A stretch of 64,000 nt of DNA from the NCBI GenBank assembly GCA_001411745.2, contig LIQB01000005.1, positions 124,001-188,000 of the forward strand, in the 5' to 3' direction. This document shows positions 18,232 to 27,304 of this stretch, piece after piece. The stretch is from Psychrobacter glacincola. Lineage in GTDB: Bacteria; Pseudomonadota; Gammaproteobacteria; Pseudomonadales; Moraxellaceae. A model generated the notes under the pieces. That model searched no databases. It was not told the DNA's origin and saw nothing but the letters and a program-made list of their open reading frames with translations. Position 1 is the stretch's first letter. Each line of letters opens with the position of its first letter. Both the position numbers and the translations under genes were made by a program.

Positions 18232-18978
18232 ATGACCGATAAAATTCATGATTTAGGGGCAGGATTTTGGAATATACGCGGATCTTTTCGCATTGGCGGT
18301 GTTCTAAACATTGGCACTCAGTGCTCACTTATACAGTTAAACTCAGGAAAGTTTATATTTTTGGATAGCTATTCATTGACTGGTGACGTACGCGATGAGG
18401 TGATGGCATTAACCAATAATGGTCAAGATGTCGAAGCAGTACTGAACGTCCACCCATTCCATACGGTGCACTGTGCACAAATGGCAAAAGACTTCCCGCA
18501 GGCGACCTTTTATGGCAGTAGCCGCCACCATAAAAAAGTACCTGAAGTACAATGGGCAGATGACTTGGTTGAAAGCGATGCGGTCGCTAAGCGTTACCCT
18601 GAGCTTAAGTTCTCAATATCACAAGGCATCCACTATATCTCACCCAATGAGATGATTCATGCAGGCTCACTATTAGCCTATCATCCTGCCAGTCAAAGCT
18701 TGCACGTCGATGATACCTTTATGAGTCCACCGATGAAGTTATTAGAGGCGATATTACCTGAACTGATACTACACCCAACGACCAAAAAAGCGCTAAAAAA
18801 TGAGCCCGATGCAGGCAAGCAATATTGCGATTGGGCAAGCAATTTGGCACATGAATGGCGCGATGTGCGTAAATTCTGCGCTGCACATTCCTATTTAGTG
18901 ACATTCAATGACGGTGAGTTTGAAGTGGCGCTATTAAAAGCCATTGATAAAGCCCGTCGAAAATTAGAAAAAGCTTAA
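18232..18978 (+). CDS. Metallo-beta-lactamase-fold protein with atypical metal motif
   Basis: The 248-residue protein has the MBL-fold outline: an N-terminal beta sandwich half with CSLIQLNSGKFIFLDSY, then a His-rich loop NVHPFHTVHC where canonical enzymes have HxHxDH, and later HVDDTF in the place of the bridging aspartate. The canonical DH pair is absent, so metal binding may be altered or lost. The protein could be a hydrolase with a different site or a non-catalytic relative. A near-consensus ribosome binding site (AAGGA) precedes the start. It stands alone, ending at a strong terminator shared with nsrR. The biological role is unknown. Confidence 0.65.
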   Translation: MTDKIHDLGAGFWNIRGSFRIGGVLNIGTQCSLIQLNSGKFIFLDSYSLTGDVRDEVMALTNNGQDVEAVLNVHPFHTVHCAQMAKDFPQATFYGSSRHHKKVPEVQWADDLVESDAVAKRYPELKFSISQGIHYISPNEMIHAGSLLAYHPASQSLHVDDTFMSPPMKLLEAILPELILHPTTKKALKNEPDAGKQYCDWASNLAHEWRDVRKFCAAHSYLVTFNDGEFEVALLKAIDKARRKLEKA

Positions 18979-19010
18979 TTGACCGTATAACCTCACATTA
19001 GAAGTATAAC

Positions 19011-19044
19011 AAAGGGAGTGACCAAGATGGTCGCTCCCTTTTTT
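19011..19044. terminator. Bidirectional terminator, MBL-fold gene / nsrR
   Basis: AAAGGGAGTGACC and GGTCGCTCCCTTT form a 13-bp stem (one mismatch) with a 5-nt loop and a T-run. Confidence 0.88.
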
Positions 19045-19072
19045 GCAATGATGCCATCAACATCAAAAATTA

Positions 19073-19582
19073 TTAACGAAACAATAAAGACGCTAACTCA
19101 TCTTCATTATTGATGATATCTGCCAAGGTATAGCGCTCAAGGACGTTAATAAATGCCGTTAATGCTTCAAAGAACACACTTTTTAGTTGGCATGCTGGGC
19201 TAATGACACAGCCTCTAGCGTTATTTGTCGTTTCATCAATAAGCGTAATAGGCAAACCAGTCTGTCGACTATCACCGCTCTTATCATTATCGGGTGTCGC
19301 AAAGCATTCGACCAAATCAAAGTCTGGCTCTATTTGTTTAATTAATACACCCAAATTGATGTCTTTTGGCGCACGAGCCAAACGTATACCACCATTTTTA
19401 CCACGCACACTTTCTATATAACCAAGCTGACCCAACTGATGAATAATCTTGGTCAAATGACTTTTAGAAATGCCATAACTGTCGGCAATATCACTGATAT
19501 TTGCGAGTAATGGCGGCTCTGGTCTCACTGCCAAGTAAATCAATGAGCGCAGCGCATAATCGCTATAATTGGTCAATCGCAT
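19073..19582 (-). CDS. nsrR: Rrf2-family nitric oxide-sensing repressor NsrR
   Basis: This is a winged-helix repressor of the Rrf2 family. The start MRLTNYSDYALRSLIYLA and recognition helix SKSHLTKIIHQLGQLGYI are typical of NsrR. Three cysteines, in VECF and GCVISPACQLKS, match the [Fe-S] cluster ligands of NsrR; nitrosylation of the cluster relieves repression. At 169 residues it is somewhat longer than E. coli NsrR, with an insert between the first and second cysteines. It lies directly downstream of nnrS, a known NsrR target, which supports the identity. A weak self-operator candidate lies just upstream. Confidence 0.88.
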   Translation of the reverse strand: MRLTNYSDYALRSLIYLAVRPEPPLLANISDIADSYGISKSHLTKIIHQLGQLGYIESVRGKNGGIRLARAPKDINLGVLIKQIEPDFDLVECFATPDNDKSGDSRQTGLPITLIDETTNNARGCVISPACQLKSVFFEALTAFINVLERYTLADIINNEDELASLLFR

Positions 19583-19602
19583 TTATTTGCGCTCCTATTT
19601 TA

Positions 19603-19625
19603 TATAAATCTTTCAAATATGTATC
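19603..19625 (-). promoter_or_regulatory. Possible weak NsrR self-operator
   Basis: An 11-1-11 imperfect inverted repeat (8 of 11 positions symmetric; half-site GATACATATTT on the minus strand) lies 20 bases upstream of the nsrR start. The layout matches NsrR sites, but symmetry is modest. The remaining gap to nnrS shows nothing else. Confidence 0.35.
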
Positions 19626-19850
19626 AGCTTAAATTTTAGCAATGTAACTCTATAAGTTTGAAAATGAGGGTCTTGAAGAATCAGTGTCCCAGACAAACGG
19701 TATTTTAAACAAACAGTGTCTGGAAAACAAAGGTCTTAAAACCTTATAACATTTGCAAAATAACCTACTCAAAAATATCAATACTAAGGCGATAAATTTT
19801 GATAAATCCCCTATTCTTTTGGCGATAGTATTATAACGGCTCTACAGACT

Positions 19851-21092
19851 CTAACCAAACAGACCATCAGGTCTAGGACGTGCCAGCATCGGCAAATAAC
19901 TGATGCAAAATAGCACGAAGCAAGCAATCCACGTCCCTTGGGCAATCATGATCCATAATAGATAGTGACTCATATCGGCAAGCGGCAATAGCACGCGACT
20001 GACAAATGCCAATACCATCAGACCGTACATAATATTCACCGTCTTGGGCGGCTGATGAATGCTGCGTCCCGTATGCCCAAGCGATACCCGCGTCATCATC
20101 GCCACGGTCATCATACCAACGCCTGCAATGGCGAGCCCATGCATTGCAATACTATGAGTATAGCCCAACCATGGTTGCAGCGCATACAGCAGAAAACTCA
20201 AACACATGCCCAAAAATGCAACATATAATGACCAAAGTAGTGGCTTTTGCCAGATACCGCGATGATACCAGCCTACCAGACGGACGATATTAACCACTGC
20301 TACGCCAAGCGCCGTAATAGTCAGCAGATATTTATTAGGATAAAACAAGTCACTGATAAAAAACGCTAAGAAAAACAATAAACTCGCAATATCCTGTACT
20401 TTACTATTGCGCAACTTGATGACTTCCGTCGTTCCAACACTGAGACCACGTTCAATAAAAAATGGCACCACGCGGCGACCAATGGTCAGCACCAAACCGA
20501 TAATCAAATAAAACCCTAGATAAATACCTATTTTAGTCATACTCATATCGGCATTGATAATACCCCAGTAGCAGATTCCATTGCCAACGGTCAATAATGC
20601 CAATTTCGCTAAGATGCCCATTTGCTTATACTGCTTGACCTGTAATACCGCTCGACATATCACAAATGCCATTGAGGCGATAAACAATAAGTCAAATACT
20701 GCGGCGACATATAACAACGATATACTGCTACCCGCAACCGTCATACCAAGCCCAAAACCTGCCCAGCTCAAACGTGCCAGCAGCCAACAGCCAAATATAG
20801 CCAGCAGCTTATAACCATGCGGCATCATTACCCCTGTCCACGTCTTCACTGCTGTGAGGAGAAATCCTGCAATGACCGCCAAGGCATAACCATAGACCAT
20901 CTCATGACCGTGCCAGTACAATGGGTTCAGTGCTTGTGCGTCAATATCTGTATGACCGGTAAATACAAAAGACCATAGCAGCATCGTTATCACGGCAAAT
21001 AGCGCGGCAGCACTAAAAAATATTCGAAAGCTCAAATTCAAAATAGGATGCGGAGAGCTGGGCGGCTTGCTGGGTAAGTTGATCGATTGCAT
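19851..21092 (-). CDS. nnrS: NnrS family heme- and copper-containing membrane protein
   Basis: This polytopic inner-membrane protein of 413 residues has about 12 hydrophobic segments. The family hallmark HGHEMVYGYALAVIAGFLLT lies in the second helix region, with further conserved histidines in MHGLAIAGVGMMT. NnrS proteins protect against nitrosative stress, particularly by limiting dinitrosyl-iron complex formation, and are regulated by NO sensors. Here the gene is preceded by an excellent NsrR box and followed by nsrR on the same strand, giving a compact NO-response locus without a denitrification cluster nearby. Confidence 0.9.
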   Translation of the reverse strand: MQSINLPSKPPSSPHPILNLSFRIFFSAAALFAVITMLLWSFVFTGHTDIDAQALNPLYWHGHEMVYGYALAVIAGFLLTAVKTWTGVMMPHGYKLLAIFGCWLLARLSWAGFGLGMTVAGSSISLLYVAAVFDLLFIASMAFVICRAVLQVKQYKQMGILAKLALLTVGNGICYWGIINADMSMTKIGIYLGFYLIIGLVLTIGRRVVPFFIERGLSVGTTEVIKLRNSKVQDIASLLFFLAFFISDLFYPNKYLLTITALGVAVVNIVRLVGWYHRGIWQKPLLWSLYVAFLGMCLSFLLYALQPWLGYTHSIAMHGLAIAGVGMMTVAMMTRVSLGHTGRSIHQPPKTVNIMYGLMVLAFVSRVLLPLADMSHYLLWIMIAQGTWIACFVLFCISYLPMLARPRPDGLFG

Positions 21093-21131
21093 GGCAGTCT
21101 TCTTAGAAGCATGTGAATAGAGTTTAACTTA

Positions 21132-21154
21132 AAAATTCATTTTAAATGAATGTT
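21132..21154 (-). promoter_or_regulatory. NsrR box upstream of nnrS
   Basis: Half-site ATTCATTT at 21135-21142 and its complement AAATGAAT at 21144-21151 are perfect and separated by one base. Extended to 11-1-11, 10 of 11 positions are symmetric. This is the layout known for NsrR operators. It lies about 40 bases before the nnrS start, where a repressor would act. Confidence 0.7.
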
Positions 21155-21290
21155 ATAAGTTATACAATAGTGATAATTTTATAACTCATTATAACGGTTT
21201 GCTATTAGCATAAAAAATAACCACTGATAAGACTATTAGCGGTTTAGAAAGTGCTATTTAGCATTTATGGTCTAAAATCCATAAACCGCT

Positions 21291-22694
21291 TTAACTTATA
21301 TGACCGCCTTGCCATTTATCAATGAACTCACCATTGGGATCGTATTGCTGGGTTTGCTTGCTAAGATTAAATTGCCGACATCCTCTTGGATCAGCGCCTA
21401 CGCCCGCTAGATATTGCCAATTCCCCCAATTACTCGCGACATCATAATCGATAAGATGCTGCTCAAAATAGGTTGCACCGTAACGCCAGTCTAAACCCAG
21501 CTCATGAATAAAGCAGCTAGCAACGATTTGTCTGCCTCGATTAGACATATACCCTGTTTGCTTTAGCTGATTCATGCAGGCATTGACGATAGGATATGGT
21601 GTACTGCCATTCTGCCATAGCTGCAAACGCTGATCGTCAAAATGAGTAGCTGGTAATTGATGACCAATGCCCTTAAACAAAAATAGATTGCTACCGTGTT
21701 CAATCGCATACCAATAAAAATACTCGCGCCACAGCAGCTCAAACCATATCCAATACGTTGACTCATTGGCGATAATCTCACGCTCATAATGACGTAAGCG
21801 ATTCAATAGTATTTTCACAGACAAGCAACCATTTGCCAGCCAAGGCGAGAATTTAGTAGAATACGTCCAGTCATCCAGTGCATTACGTGTGGTTTTATAA
21901 ATGCGCGGCGCAGCAGAATCAAAATAGTGAGTTAAATGAATCCTTGCATTTGTTTCACCACCTTTAAAACTAAGCGCTTGCTCATCAGATGGTTGTGTTT
22001 TAAAAAGGTATTTACTATGACCTATCAACGCATCAGGCATTGGCGGCAGCGACTTTGGCGTAGGAGAAACAGCCACCTCGTCGTCAGCATTCAATAAATC
22101 ATGGCTTGCTTCAACCTTTTTGCGAAACTGGGTAAAGCTTTTGAGCAAGTCTTGTGTCGGTAAATCAGCAAATAGCGTATGGATTGATTGCCTGTGCCAT
22201 ATTATCTGCGGATATTTGCTCTGCAAGGCAGCATAGCCTTTATTTTGATTATAGTCTGCGGTGTGGCTGACACAGATATCGGTGACTTGTTGCTGCTCAA
22301 TGAGCTGGCATAACTGAGTAAAGGCGTTTAAGGTAGACTCTACCTTATCTGCCAACAAACGACTCTTTGATAAATAGCTTGGCGACAGATATAGCAATCG
22401 ATTACCAAGGCGCTGAAGCGATCGATCCAAATTAGCCAAGCTCTCAGACAAGAACTGCTGACGAGCAGCGCCCATCTCATTAAAGTGGTAAGCTTGACGG
22501 CTCTCTTTCATTTCAATGCAATCAGCCAAAAAATCAGCATAGATGAGCATCAGGTTGCCTTGATTACTTTTAGCCAATGTCGCCGCTTTGATTAACGTTT
22601 CATTGTCCTCTATGCGCAAATCGTTATGAAATAAGACCAATACCGCTTTTTTGACTGACTTATTTGATGCGTTATCTGATTGGTGATTTGACAT
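21291..22694 (-). CDS. Cryptochrome/photolyase, DASH type
   Basis: This FAD-binding blue-light protein repairs cyclobutane dimers, mainly in single-stranded DNA. The N-terminal photolyase domain has VLFHNDLRIEDNETL. The DASH-specific middle reads LPTQDLLKSFTQFRKKVE. The FAD domain has KFSPWLANGCLS, YWIWFELLWREYF, NQLKQTGYMSNRGRQ and DWRYGATYFEQHLIDYD, and the DASH end QYLAGVGADPRGCRQFN is clear. I take the ATG giving MSNHQSDN (467 residues); an in-frame GTG lies eleven codons earlier. The gene is monocistronic. Substrate specificity between DNA repair and signalling cannot be decided from sequence. Confidence 0.9.
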   Translation of the reverse strand: MSNHQSDNASNKSVKKAVLVLFHNDLRIEDNETLIKAATLAKSNQGNLMLIYADFLADCIEMKESRQAYHFNEMGAARQQFLSESLANLDRSLQRLGNRLLYLSPSYLSKSRLLADKVESTLNAFTQLCQLIEQQQVTDICVSHTADYNQNKGYAALQSKYPQIIWHRQSIHTLFADLPTQDLLKSFTQFRKKVEASHDLLNADDEVAVSPTPKSLPPMPDALIGHSKYLFKTQPSDEQALSFKGGETNARIHLTHYFDSAAPRIYKTTRNALDDWTYSTKFSPWLANGCLSVKILLNRLRHYEREIIANESTYWIWFELLWREYFYWYAIEHGSNLFLFKGIGHQLPATHFDDQRLQLWQNGSTPYPIVNACMNQLKQTGYMSNRGRQIVASCFIHELGLDWRYGATYFEQHLIDYDVASNWGNWQYLAGVGADPRGCRQFNLSKQTQQYDPNGEFIDKWQGGHIS

Positions 22695-22767
22695 ACTCTC
22701 GATTCCCAAGTAGTTAAACGCGCTCACTTGAAGCTGAGTCTAAACTATAATATTTTAGAATGTGACA

Positions 22768-22825
22768 CACAGTATAGAGCGTGTTACCCGTTCAACTTAA
22801 GTCGCTACCCTCGTTGTTATCTGCG
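22768..22825 (-). repeat. Candidate diverged copy of a dispersed intergenic repeat
   Basis: On the minus strand the blocks CGCAGATA, CGGGTAACAC, GCTCT and ACTGTG occur in this order, and the same blocks occur in the same order at 30063-30138 on the plus strand, with different spacing. This suggests two diverged members of one intergenic repeat family. Short blocks make chance possible. Confidence 0.3.
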
Positions 22826-22894
22826 TTATACTAGCCATAAGCATTGACTATCACTGAGCTGACTGCTTAGATGGTTTATAACTAGGAGAATGTC

Positions 22895-23125
22895 ATGACT
22901 CAAGAACACGCTTCCCATGAAAAGCGCAAAATCATCGATAAGTTTTTGATGAAACTCACCAAAGAGGAGCCGCAAATGTATTATGCTAGCACCTCTGAGG
23001 TCGCTCGTAGTATCCATACTATGATAAAAGAGCACACCAATCGCTTGTCGGTAGAAGATCAGGCGCTCGTTAGACATATGACCGTCGAGGAGATACAAGA
23101 CTTGCTAGGCTTTCACCTTAAATAA
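22895..23125 (+). CDS. Small hypothetical protein (76 aa)
   Basis: I do not recognise this protein. It is a charged, helix-rich 76-residue polypeptide without signal peptide or membrane segment, so probably cytoplasmic. It has an excellent ribosome binding site (AGGAGA seven bases before the ATG), a normal codon pattern and a terminator 20 bases after the stop, all signs of a real gene. Two parts are visible: a basic N-terminal helix (HEKRKIIDKFLMKLTKEEP) and a C-terminal helical pair ending VEEIQDLLGFHLK. It stands alone. Confidence 0.7.
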   Translation: MTQEHASHEKRKIIDKFLMKLTKEEPQMYYASTSEVARSIHTMIKEHTNRLSVEDQALVRHMTVEEIQDLLGFHLK

Positions 23126-23146
23126 TCACACTTTCAACGTTCCCAT

Positions 23147-23180
23147 AAAAAAAGCCCGCTTATTTGCAGGCTTTTTTATT
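23147..23180. terminator. Bidirectional terminator, small gene / aldehyde dehydrogenase
   Basis: AAAAAGCCCGC and GCAGGCTTTTT form a stem with one mismatch and T-runs on both strands, between convergent genes. Confidence 0.82.
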
Positions 23181-23219
23181 ATTAAAACTTTAATTTAGAG
23201 CATTGAAAATATACATCGC

Positions 23220-24710
23220 TTAAAACGGATACTCACGTGGCTCATGCTGCATAGATATCCAGTGCGTTCTAGTGAACTCTTCTAGCACCCACTCACCGTT
23301 AAAACGACCAATACCTGAGTTTTTCTCGCCACCGAATGGTAAGTTACTTTCATCATTGACTGAAATATCATTAATATGTGTCATGCCCGCTCTGATACCG
23401 CGAGCAAAGCGCATGCCTTTTGCCATATCTTTTGTAAATACCGCACTCGACAGACCAAACATTGAGTCATTGGCGATCGATAACGCATCATCTTCATCTT
23501 TGGCACGAATGATACCGACCAATGGTCCAAACACCTCATTACGTGACAAATCCATCTCGCGCGTCACTTCAGTAAAGATGTGCGGCGGTACGACTTGTCC
23601 TTTAATATCACCACTTAATATCATTTTTGCGCCTTCTTGCTGCGCGTTGGCGATTTTCTCTTTCAACGATTCGACTTGTTTTTTATTAATAATCGGACCA
23701 ACCGCCGTGTCTTGTTTGCTCGGATCGCCGACATTTAACGTTTTAACGTGTGCCAAGAAACGCTCAACAAAGTCATCATAAATTTCGTCTTCAACGATAA
23801 TACGATTGATAGCAATACAGATTTGACCTTGATGTAAGAACTTCCCAAAGGCTGCTGCTTTGACCGCTTGCTCAATATCAGCGTCTTTTAGTACCACAAA
23901 TGGACTGTTACCACCCAACTCAAGCGCTACTTGTTTAATGTAGTCGCCGCCATTGGCCAACTCGCCAATGCGCTTACCGACTGAAGTAGAGCCAGTAAAT
24001 GATACAAAGCTTGGGGTTTTGTGTTCAACGATCGCATCTCCTATCTCTTTACCTGAGCCAACCACCACGTTGAGCAAGCCTTTTGGCAAACCTGCTTCTT
24101 CAAATACTTTTGCTAGCAGCAAACCACCAGTCACTGGAGTATCACTCGCAGGCTTTAGTACCACAGCATTACCAAGTGCTAAGGCTGGTGCAATAGAACG
24201 TTGGGTCAAATGTAATGGAAAGTTCCACGGACTAATGACAGCGACGACACCGATGGGCTCTCGGTAAACAAAGTTTTCTTTGCCAAGAGTGTTAGATGGA
24301 CGAATCTCGCCATGTACACGGCTGGGGAAAGTCGCCGCCTCAAGGGTAATGGCGCGGGTAGCAGCAAACTCAACCATGGCTTTAACACGGGTACTGCCCG
24401 ACTCTTTGATGAGCCAATCGACCATTTCATCTTGGCGCTGACCTAAAATCTCAACCACTTTATATAGTACACCTGCTCGTGTCGCTGGCGTTTGCTGTGC
24501 CCACTCTTTTTGTGCCGCACTTGCTGCTTGATAAGCTTCATTAAGCTGCGCTTCTGTCGCCTGCTGAATCTTTACAAGTGTATCGCCATTGTAGGGGTTG
24601 GTATTGGTATTGACGCTATCGTCTTGACCGCTTTGCCATTCCCCTGCAATGTACTGGAGGTGGAAATCATTATAAGCATTGGCTTTGGTATTATCGGTAT
24701 CAGTTGACAT
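23220..24710 (-). CDS. NAD(P)-dependent aldehyde dehydrogenase
   Basis: This is a full-length aldehyde dehydrogenase of 496 residues. The NAD-binding segments are [14 protein letters not shown] and [17 protein letters not shown], the general-base glutamate is in [10 protein letters not shown], and the catalytic cysteine is in [13 protein letters not shown]. It is closest in feel to benzaldehyde/vanillin-type dehydrogenases, but the substrate is not decidable. It is divergent from the NemR-like repressor, with one of two identical operators in its upstream region, so it is probably induced by reactive aldehydes. The start MSTDTDN is preceded by GAGAAG; an in-frame ATG four codons earlier overlaps that site. 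Confidence 0.88.
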   Translation of the reverse strand: MSTDTDNTKANAYNDFHLQYIAGEWQSGQDDSVNTNTNPYNGDTLVKIQQATEAQLNEAYQAASAAQKEWAQQTPATRAGVLYKVVEILGQRQDEMVDWLIKESGSTRVKAMVEFAATRAITLEAATFPSRVHGEIRPSNTLGKENFVYREPIGVVAVISPWNFPLHLTQRSIAPALALGNAVVLKPASDTPVTGGLLLAKVFEEAGLPKGLLNVVVGSGKEIGDAIVEHKTPSFVSFTGSTSVGKRIGELANGGDYIKQVALELGGNSPFVVLKDADIEQAVKAAAFGKFLHQGQICIAINRIIVEDEIYDDFVERFLAHVKTLNVGDPSKQDTAVGPIINKKQVESLKEKIANAQQEGAKMILSGDIKGQVVPPHIFTEVTREMDLSRNEVFGPLVGIIRAKDEDDALSIANDSMFGLSSAVFTKDMAKGMRFARGIRAGMTHINDISVNDESNLPFGGEKNSGIGRFNGEWVLEEFTRTHWISMQHEPREYPF

Positions 24711-25116
24711 AATTCTTCTCATTTATTTTATGGATGTTATGTTGGTTATCAATAAAACAGTATGACTAGCAAATTGAGGCAGATAAAAAATAACCCTTAA
24801 CACAGTTATCTATACTAAATAGCCTGTGCTCGCGATATTTGATTAAGCACATCAAAACGAAACTTGATAGACGACTGGTCTAATGCTACCATAGACCTCA
24901 TACAAATAAGCGTATTTTGTCAGCAAGTATTGTTGAAAAAACGTAACGTGACCATATCAACCTTTACAATAAGCAACAATTATAAGCAAAGATAAAAATC
25001 TGCATCGACCCATAGAAAGTATCATGAATAATTGTTAATAGCGCGCTAAGTAGCATTATTCGCCATACCTTATCTCTGAAATACATTCATAAAAAATATA
25101 GGAGGACATTACCATT
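24711..25116. other. Divergent regulatory region, aldehyde dehydrogenase / nemR-like gene
   Basis: This 406-bp AT-rich region has no coding potential. It carries the operator at 24868-24882 and an extra half-site ATAGACC at 24891. Both divergent promoters must lie here; I could not place convincing -10/-35 pairs. Confidence 0.5.
24868..24882. promoter_or_regulatory. NemR-like operator, copy 1
   Basis: TAGACGACTGGTCTA, with arms TAGAC and GTCTA, is identical over all 15 bases to the site at 25808-25822. It lies about 160 bases upstream of the aldehyde dehydrogenase and 235 upstream of the repressor gene. Confidence 0.7.
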
Positions 25117-25719
25117 ATGTCTGCGGCTTCAACCACAATCCCACCAGATACCAAAACGCATCTGTTAGAAACAGGCTATCAACTGATTTCCAAAAAAGGT
25201 TTTACTGCCGTCGGTATCAAACAAATACTAGACACAGCCGGTATTCCTAAAGGCTCTTTTTACCATTATTTTGCCTCAAAGGAAGCGTTCGGTGAAGCTA
25301 TCATCAGTCATTATTTCACTGATTATAAGATACGCTTAGACACCATTGGTCGTCAAAAAGTTAATGCTCAGCAAAAGATTTATGATTATTTTCAAAGCTG
25401 GTATGACACGCAGCAAAATGGCTGTGATCATGAAAAGTGCTTGGTGGTGAAGCTCAGCGCTGAGGTTGCAGATCTGTCTGAACCTATGCGCATCGCACTG
25501 AATGCTGGTTATCAGCAGACCATCAGTTGGCTTGCCGAACAAATCAAAGCAGGCTGGGCGGATGACTCTGTACCACAACCTGACAATATCGCGGCCGAGA
25601 GCATGGCCAAACGTTGGTATTTTGCTTGGCTTGGTGCCAGTTTAATCGCCAAGATTAGCCAAACCAATACACCGCTTGCAGAAGTATGGCAGATGACTAC
25701 TTCTCAATTGGGACGCTAA
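25117..25719 (+). CDS. TetR-family repressor, NemR-like electrophile sensor
   Basis: This TetR regulator has 200 residues. The N-terminal HTH (about 13-58) ends with the family sequence IPKGSFYHYFASKEAFG. The ligand domain contains CLVVKLSAEVADLSEPMR, closely matching E. coli NemR, where Cys106 senses bleach, quinones and aldehydes; here it is Cys108, with another cysteine at 103. It sits between an aldehyde dehydrogenase and a run of four detoxification genes, with identical operators on both sides. I infer that it represses all of them until its cysteine is modified. The AGGAGG ribosome binding site is strong. Confidence 0.87.
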   Translation: MSAASTTIPPDTKTHLLETGYQLISKKGFTAVGIKQILDTAGIPKGSFYHYFASKEAFGEAIISHYFTDYKIRLDTIGRQKVNAQQKIYDYFQSWYDTQQNGCDHEKCLVVKLSAEVADLSEPMRIALNAGYQQTISWLAEQIKAGWADDSVPQPDNIAAESMAKRWYFAWLGASLIAKISQTNTPLAEVWQMTTSQLGR

Positions 25720-25807
25720 TTTCGTGCGTTAAACGCTTTTTAGCCATTTATACTTCCCTAGATCTAAAGCAAAAAATTGAGTTATAAGAGAGTTTTGTAA
25801 AAATTAC

Positions 25808-25835
25808 TAGACGACTGGTCTATTTAATGTACAAT
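25808..25835 (+). promoter_or_regulatory. NemR-like operator copy 2 overlapping the yqhD promoter
   Basis: The same 15-bp dyad TAGACGACTGGTCTA (25808-25822) includes a plausible -35 hexamer TAGACG. Sixteen bases later comes TACAAT (25830-25835) as -10. A repressor on this site would block polymerase directly. Confidence 0.68.
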
Positions 25836-25927
25836 GCCCACAGTTGCAAAAACGAAAGGCTAATTTGCCACTGAGATTTTTGCACCCCATACGCCCAACA
25901 CAAATATTTAATAATTTTAGGAATACT

Positions 25928-27148
25928 ATGAATAACTTCCAATATTACAATCCAGTACGTATCGTCTTTGGTGAAGGTCAAATCAAACAACTATCAGAAT
26001 TGGTCCCGACTGATGCCCGTGTGCTTATCACTTATGGTGGCGGTTCGGCACAGCGCACAGGTACGCTAGACGAAGTAAAGGAAGCCTTGGCTGCGAGCGG
26101 TACACGTACCGTATTCGAATTTGGTGGTATTGAAGCCAATCCAGAATTCACGACTCTTTTAAAAGCAGCAGATATGGTCAATGAGCACAATATTGACTTT
26201 TTGCTAGCGGTCGGGGGCGGCTCAGTCATTGATGGTAGCAAATTTGTTGCATTGGTATCGTCCCTCACTGAAGAAGATGGCACGACTGTCTCACGCGAAC
26301 AAGCATGGAACGCACTAACCAGCTATTGCAGAGACATTGATTCTGCCATCGATTTGGGTGCTGTTTTGACCATTCCAGCCACTGGCTCTGAGATGAACTC
26401 AGGCGGCGTCATCAATTATAGTGAACGTCAAGCTAAGCTACCATTTGGCAACGCACTTGCCTTCCCTAAGTTCTCAATATTAGATCCAATCAAAACACTG
26501 ACATTACCTGAGCGTCAAGTGATGAATGGTGTTGCGGATGCTTTTGTCCATGTCATGGAACAGTACCTAACGTATCCAGTCAATGCAAAAGTGCAAGATG
26601 CCTTTGCTGAGAGCTTGCTGAAAATCCTCATTGATGAAGGTCGTATCGTTAAACAAGCTCCAGAGAACTTAGAAACTCGTAAGAATATTATGTGGACAGC
26701 GACAATGGCACTCAATGGTCTAATCGGTGCAGGCGTACCGCAAGACTGGACGACACATATGATCGGTCATGAGCTGACCTCGTTACACAGCATCGATCAT
26801 GCTCGCACCCTAACCATTTTATTACCCTCAGTAATGCGCGAGTTGAAAGACAGCAAAAAAGAGAAATTACTTCAATATGCACATAATGTCTGGAATATTA
26901 CGCTTGATGATACCCATCAAGACGAAGACGCTGTCATTGAAGCCGCTATTGTCCGTACAGAAAACTTCTTCCGCGACCTTGGCTTGCCTGTCAGTTTAGA
27001 AGATGCAGAACTTGATGCGTCAGCTATTGACCCGATTATCAAGCAGCTTGAGGCGCACAACATGGTTCAGTTAGGCGAGCACAGCAACAATGATTTAGAA
27101 GTGTCACGTCGTATTCTGCAACGTGCTACTAGTAGTAAAGCTGCTTAA
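25928..27148 (+). CDS. yqhD: NADPH-dependent aldehyde reductase YqhD (iron-type alcohol dehydrogenase)
   Basis: The enzyme reduces a wide range of short-chain and toxic aldehydes (acrolein, malondialdehyde, glyoxal, furfural) with NADPH. Matches to E. coli YqhD are strong throughout, for example DARVLITYGGGSAQRTG, LLAVGGGSVIDGSKF, LTIPATGSEMNSGGV and NGLIGAGVPQDWTTHM. The metal-binding histidines are in DAFVHVMEQY and GHELTSLHSIDHA. The start MNNFQYYNP aligns with YqhD and has AGGA upstream; the open frame extends 28 codons further but without support. It is the first gene of the NemR-like operon; E. coli controls yqhD with a different regulator (YqhC), so the wiring differs here. Confidence 0.92.
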   Translation: MNNFQYYNPVRIVFGEGQIKQLSELVPTDARVLITYGGGSAQRTGTLDEVKEALAASGTRTVFEFGGIEANPEFTTLLKAADMVNEHNIDFLLAVGGGSVIDGSKFVALVSSLTEEDGTTVSREQAWNALTSYCRDIDSAIDLGAVLTIPATGSEMNSGGVINYSERQAKLPFGNALAFPKFSILDPIKTLTLPERQVMNGVADAFVHVMEQYLTYPVNAKVQDAFAESLLKILIDEGRIVKQAPENLETRKNIMWTATMALNGLIGAGVPQDWTTHMIGHELTSLHSIDHARTLTILLPSVMRELKDSKKEKLLQYAHNVWNITLDDTHQDEDAVIEAAIVRTENFFRDLGLPVSLEDAELDASAIDPIIKQLEAHNMVQLGEHSNNDLEVSRRILQRATSSKAA

Positions 27149-27304
27149 TAAAAACACCACCGTAATAAGAAACACATATTGTTATGCTATTTATAGTAGT
27201 TGCTCAGCACTGAGTAACTACTCCATTCACCATTAAATATCAAAACCAGTAAATATTAAAATTAATAGAATCTTAAAATCAATAAATAGAAAAGGAATCT
27301 GATA

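Noticed and set aside
23272..23781. A 169-codon antisense frame within the aldehyde dehydrogenase gene
   Set aside because: It is the complement of a well-supported gene; the Ser/Pro-rich composition is typical of antisense shadows.
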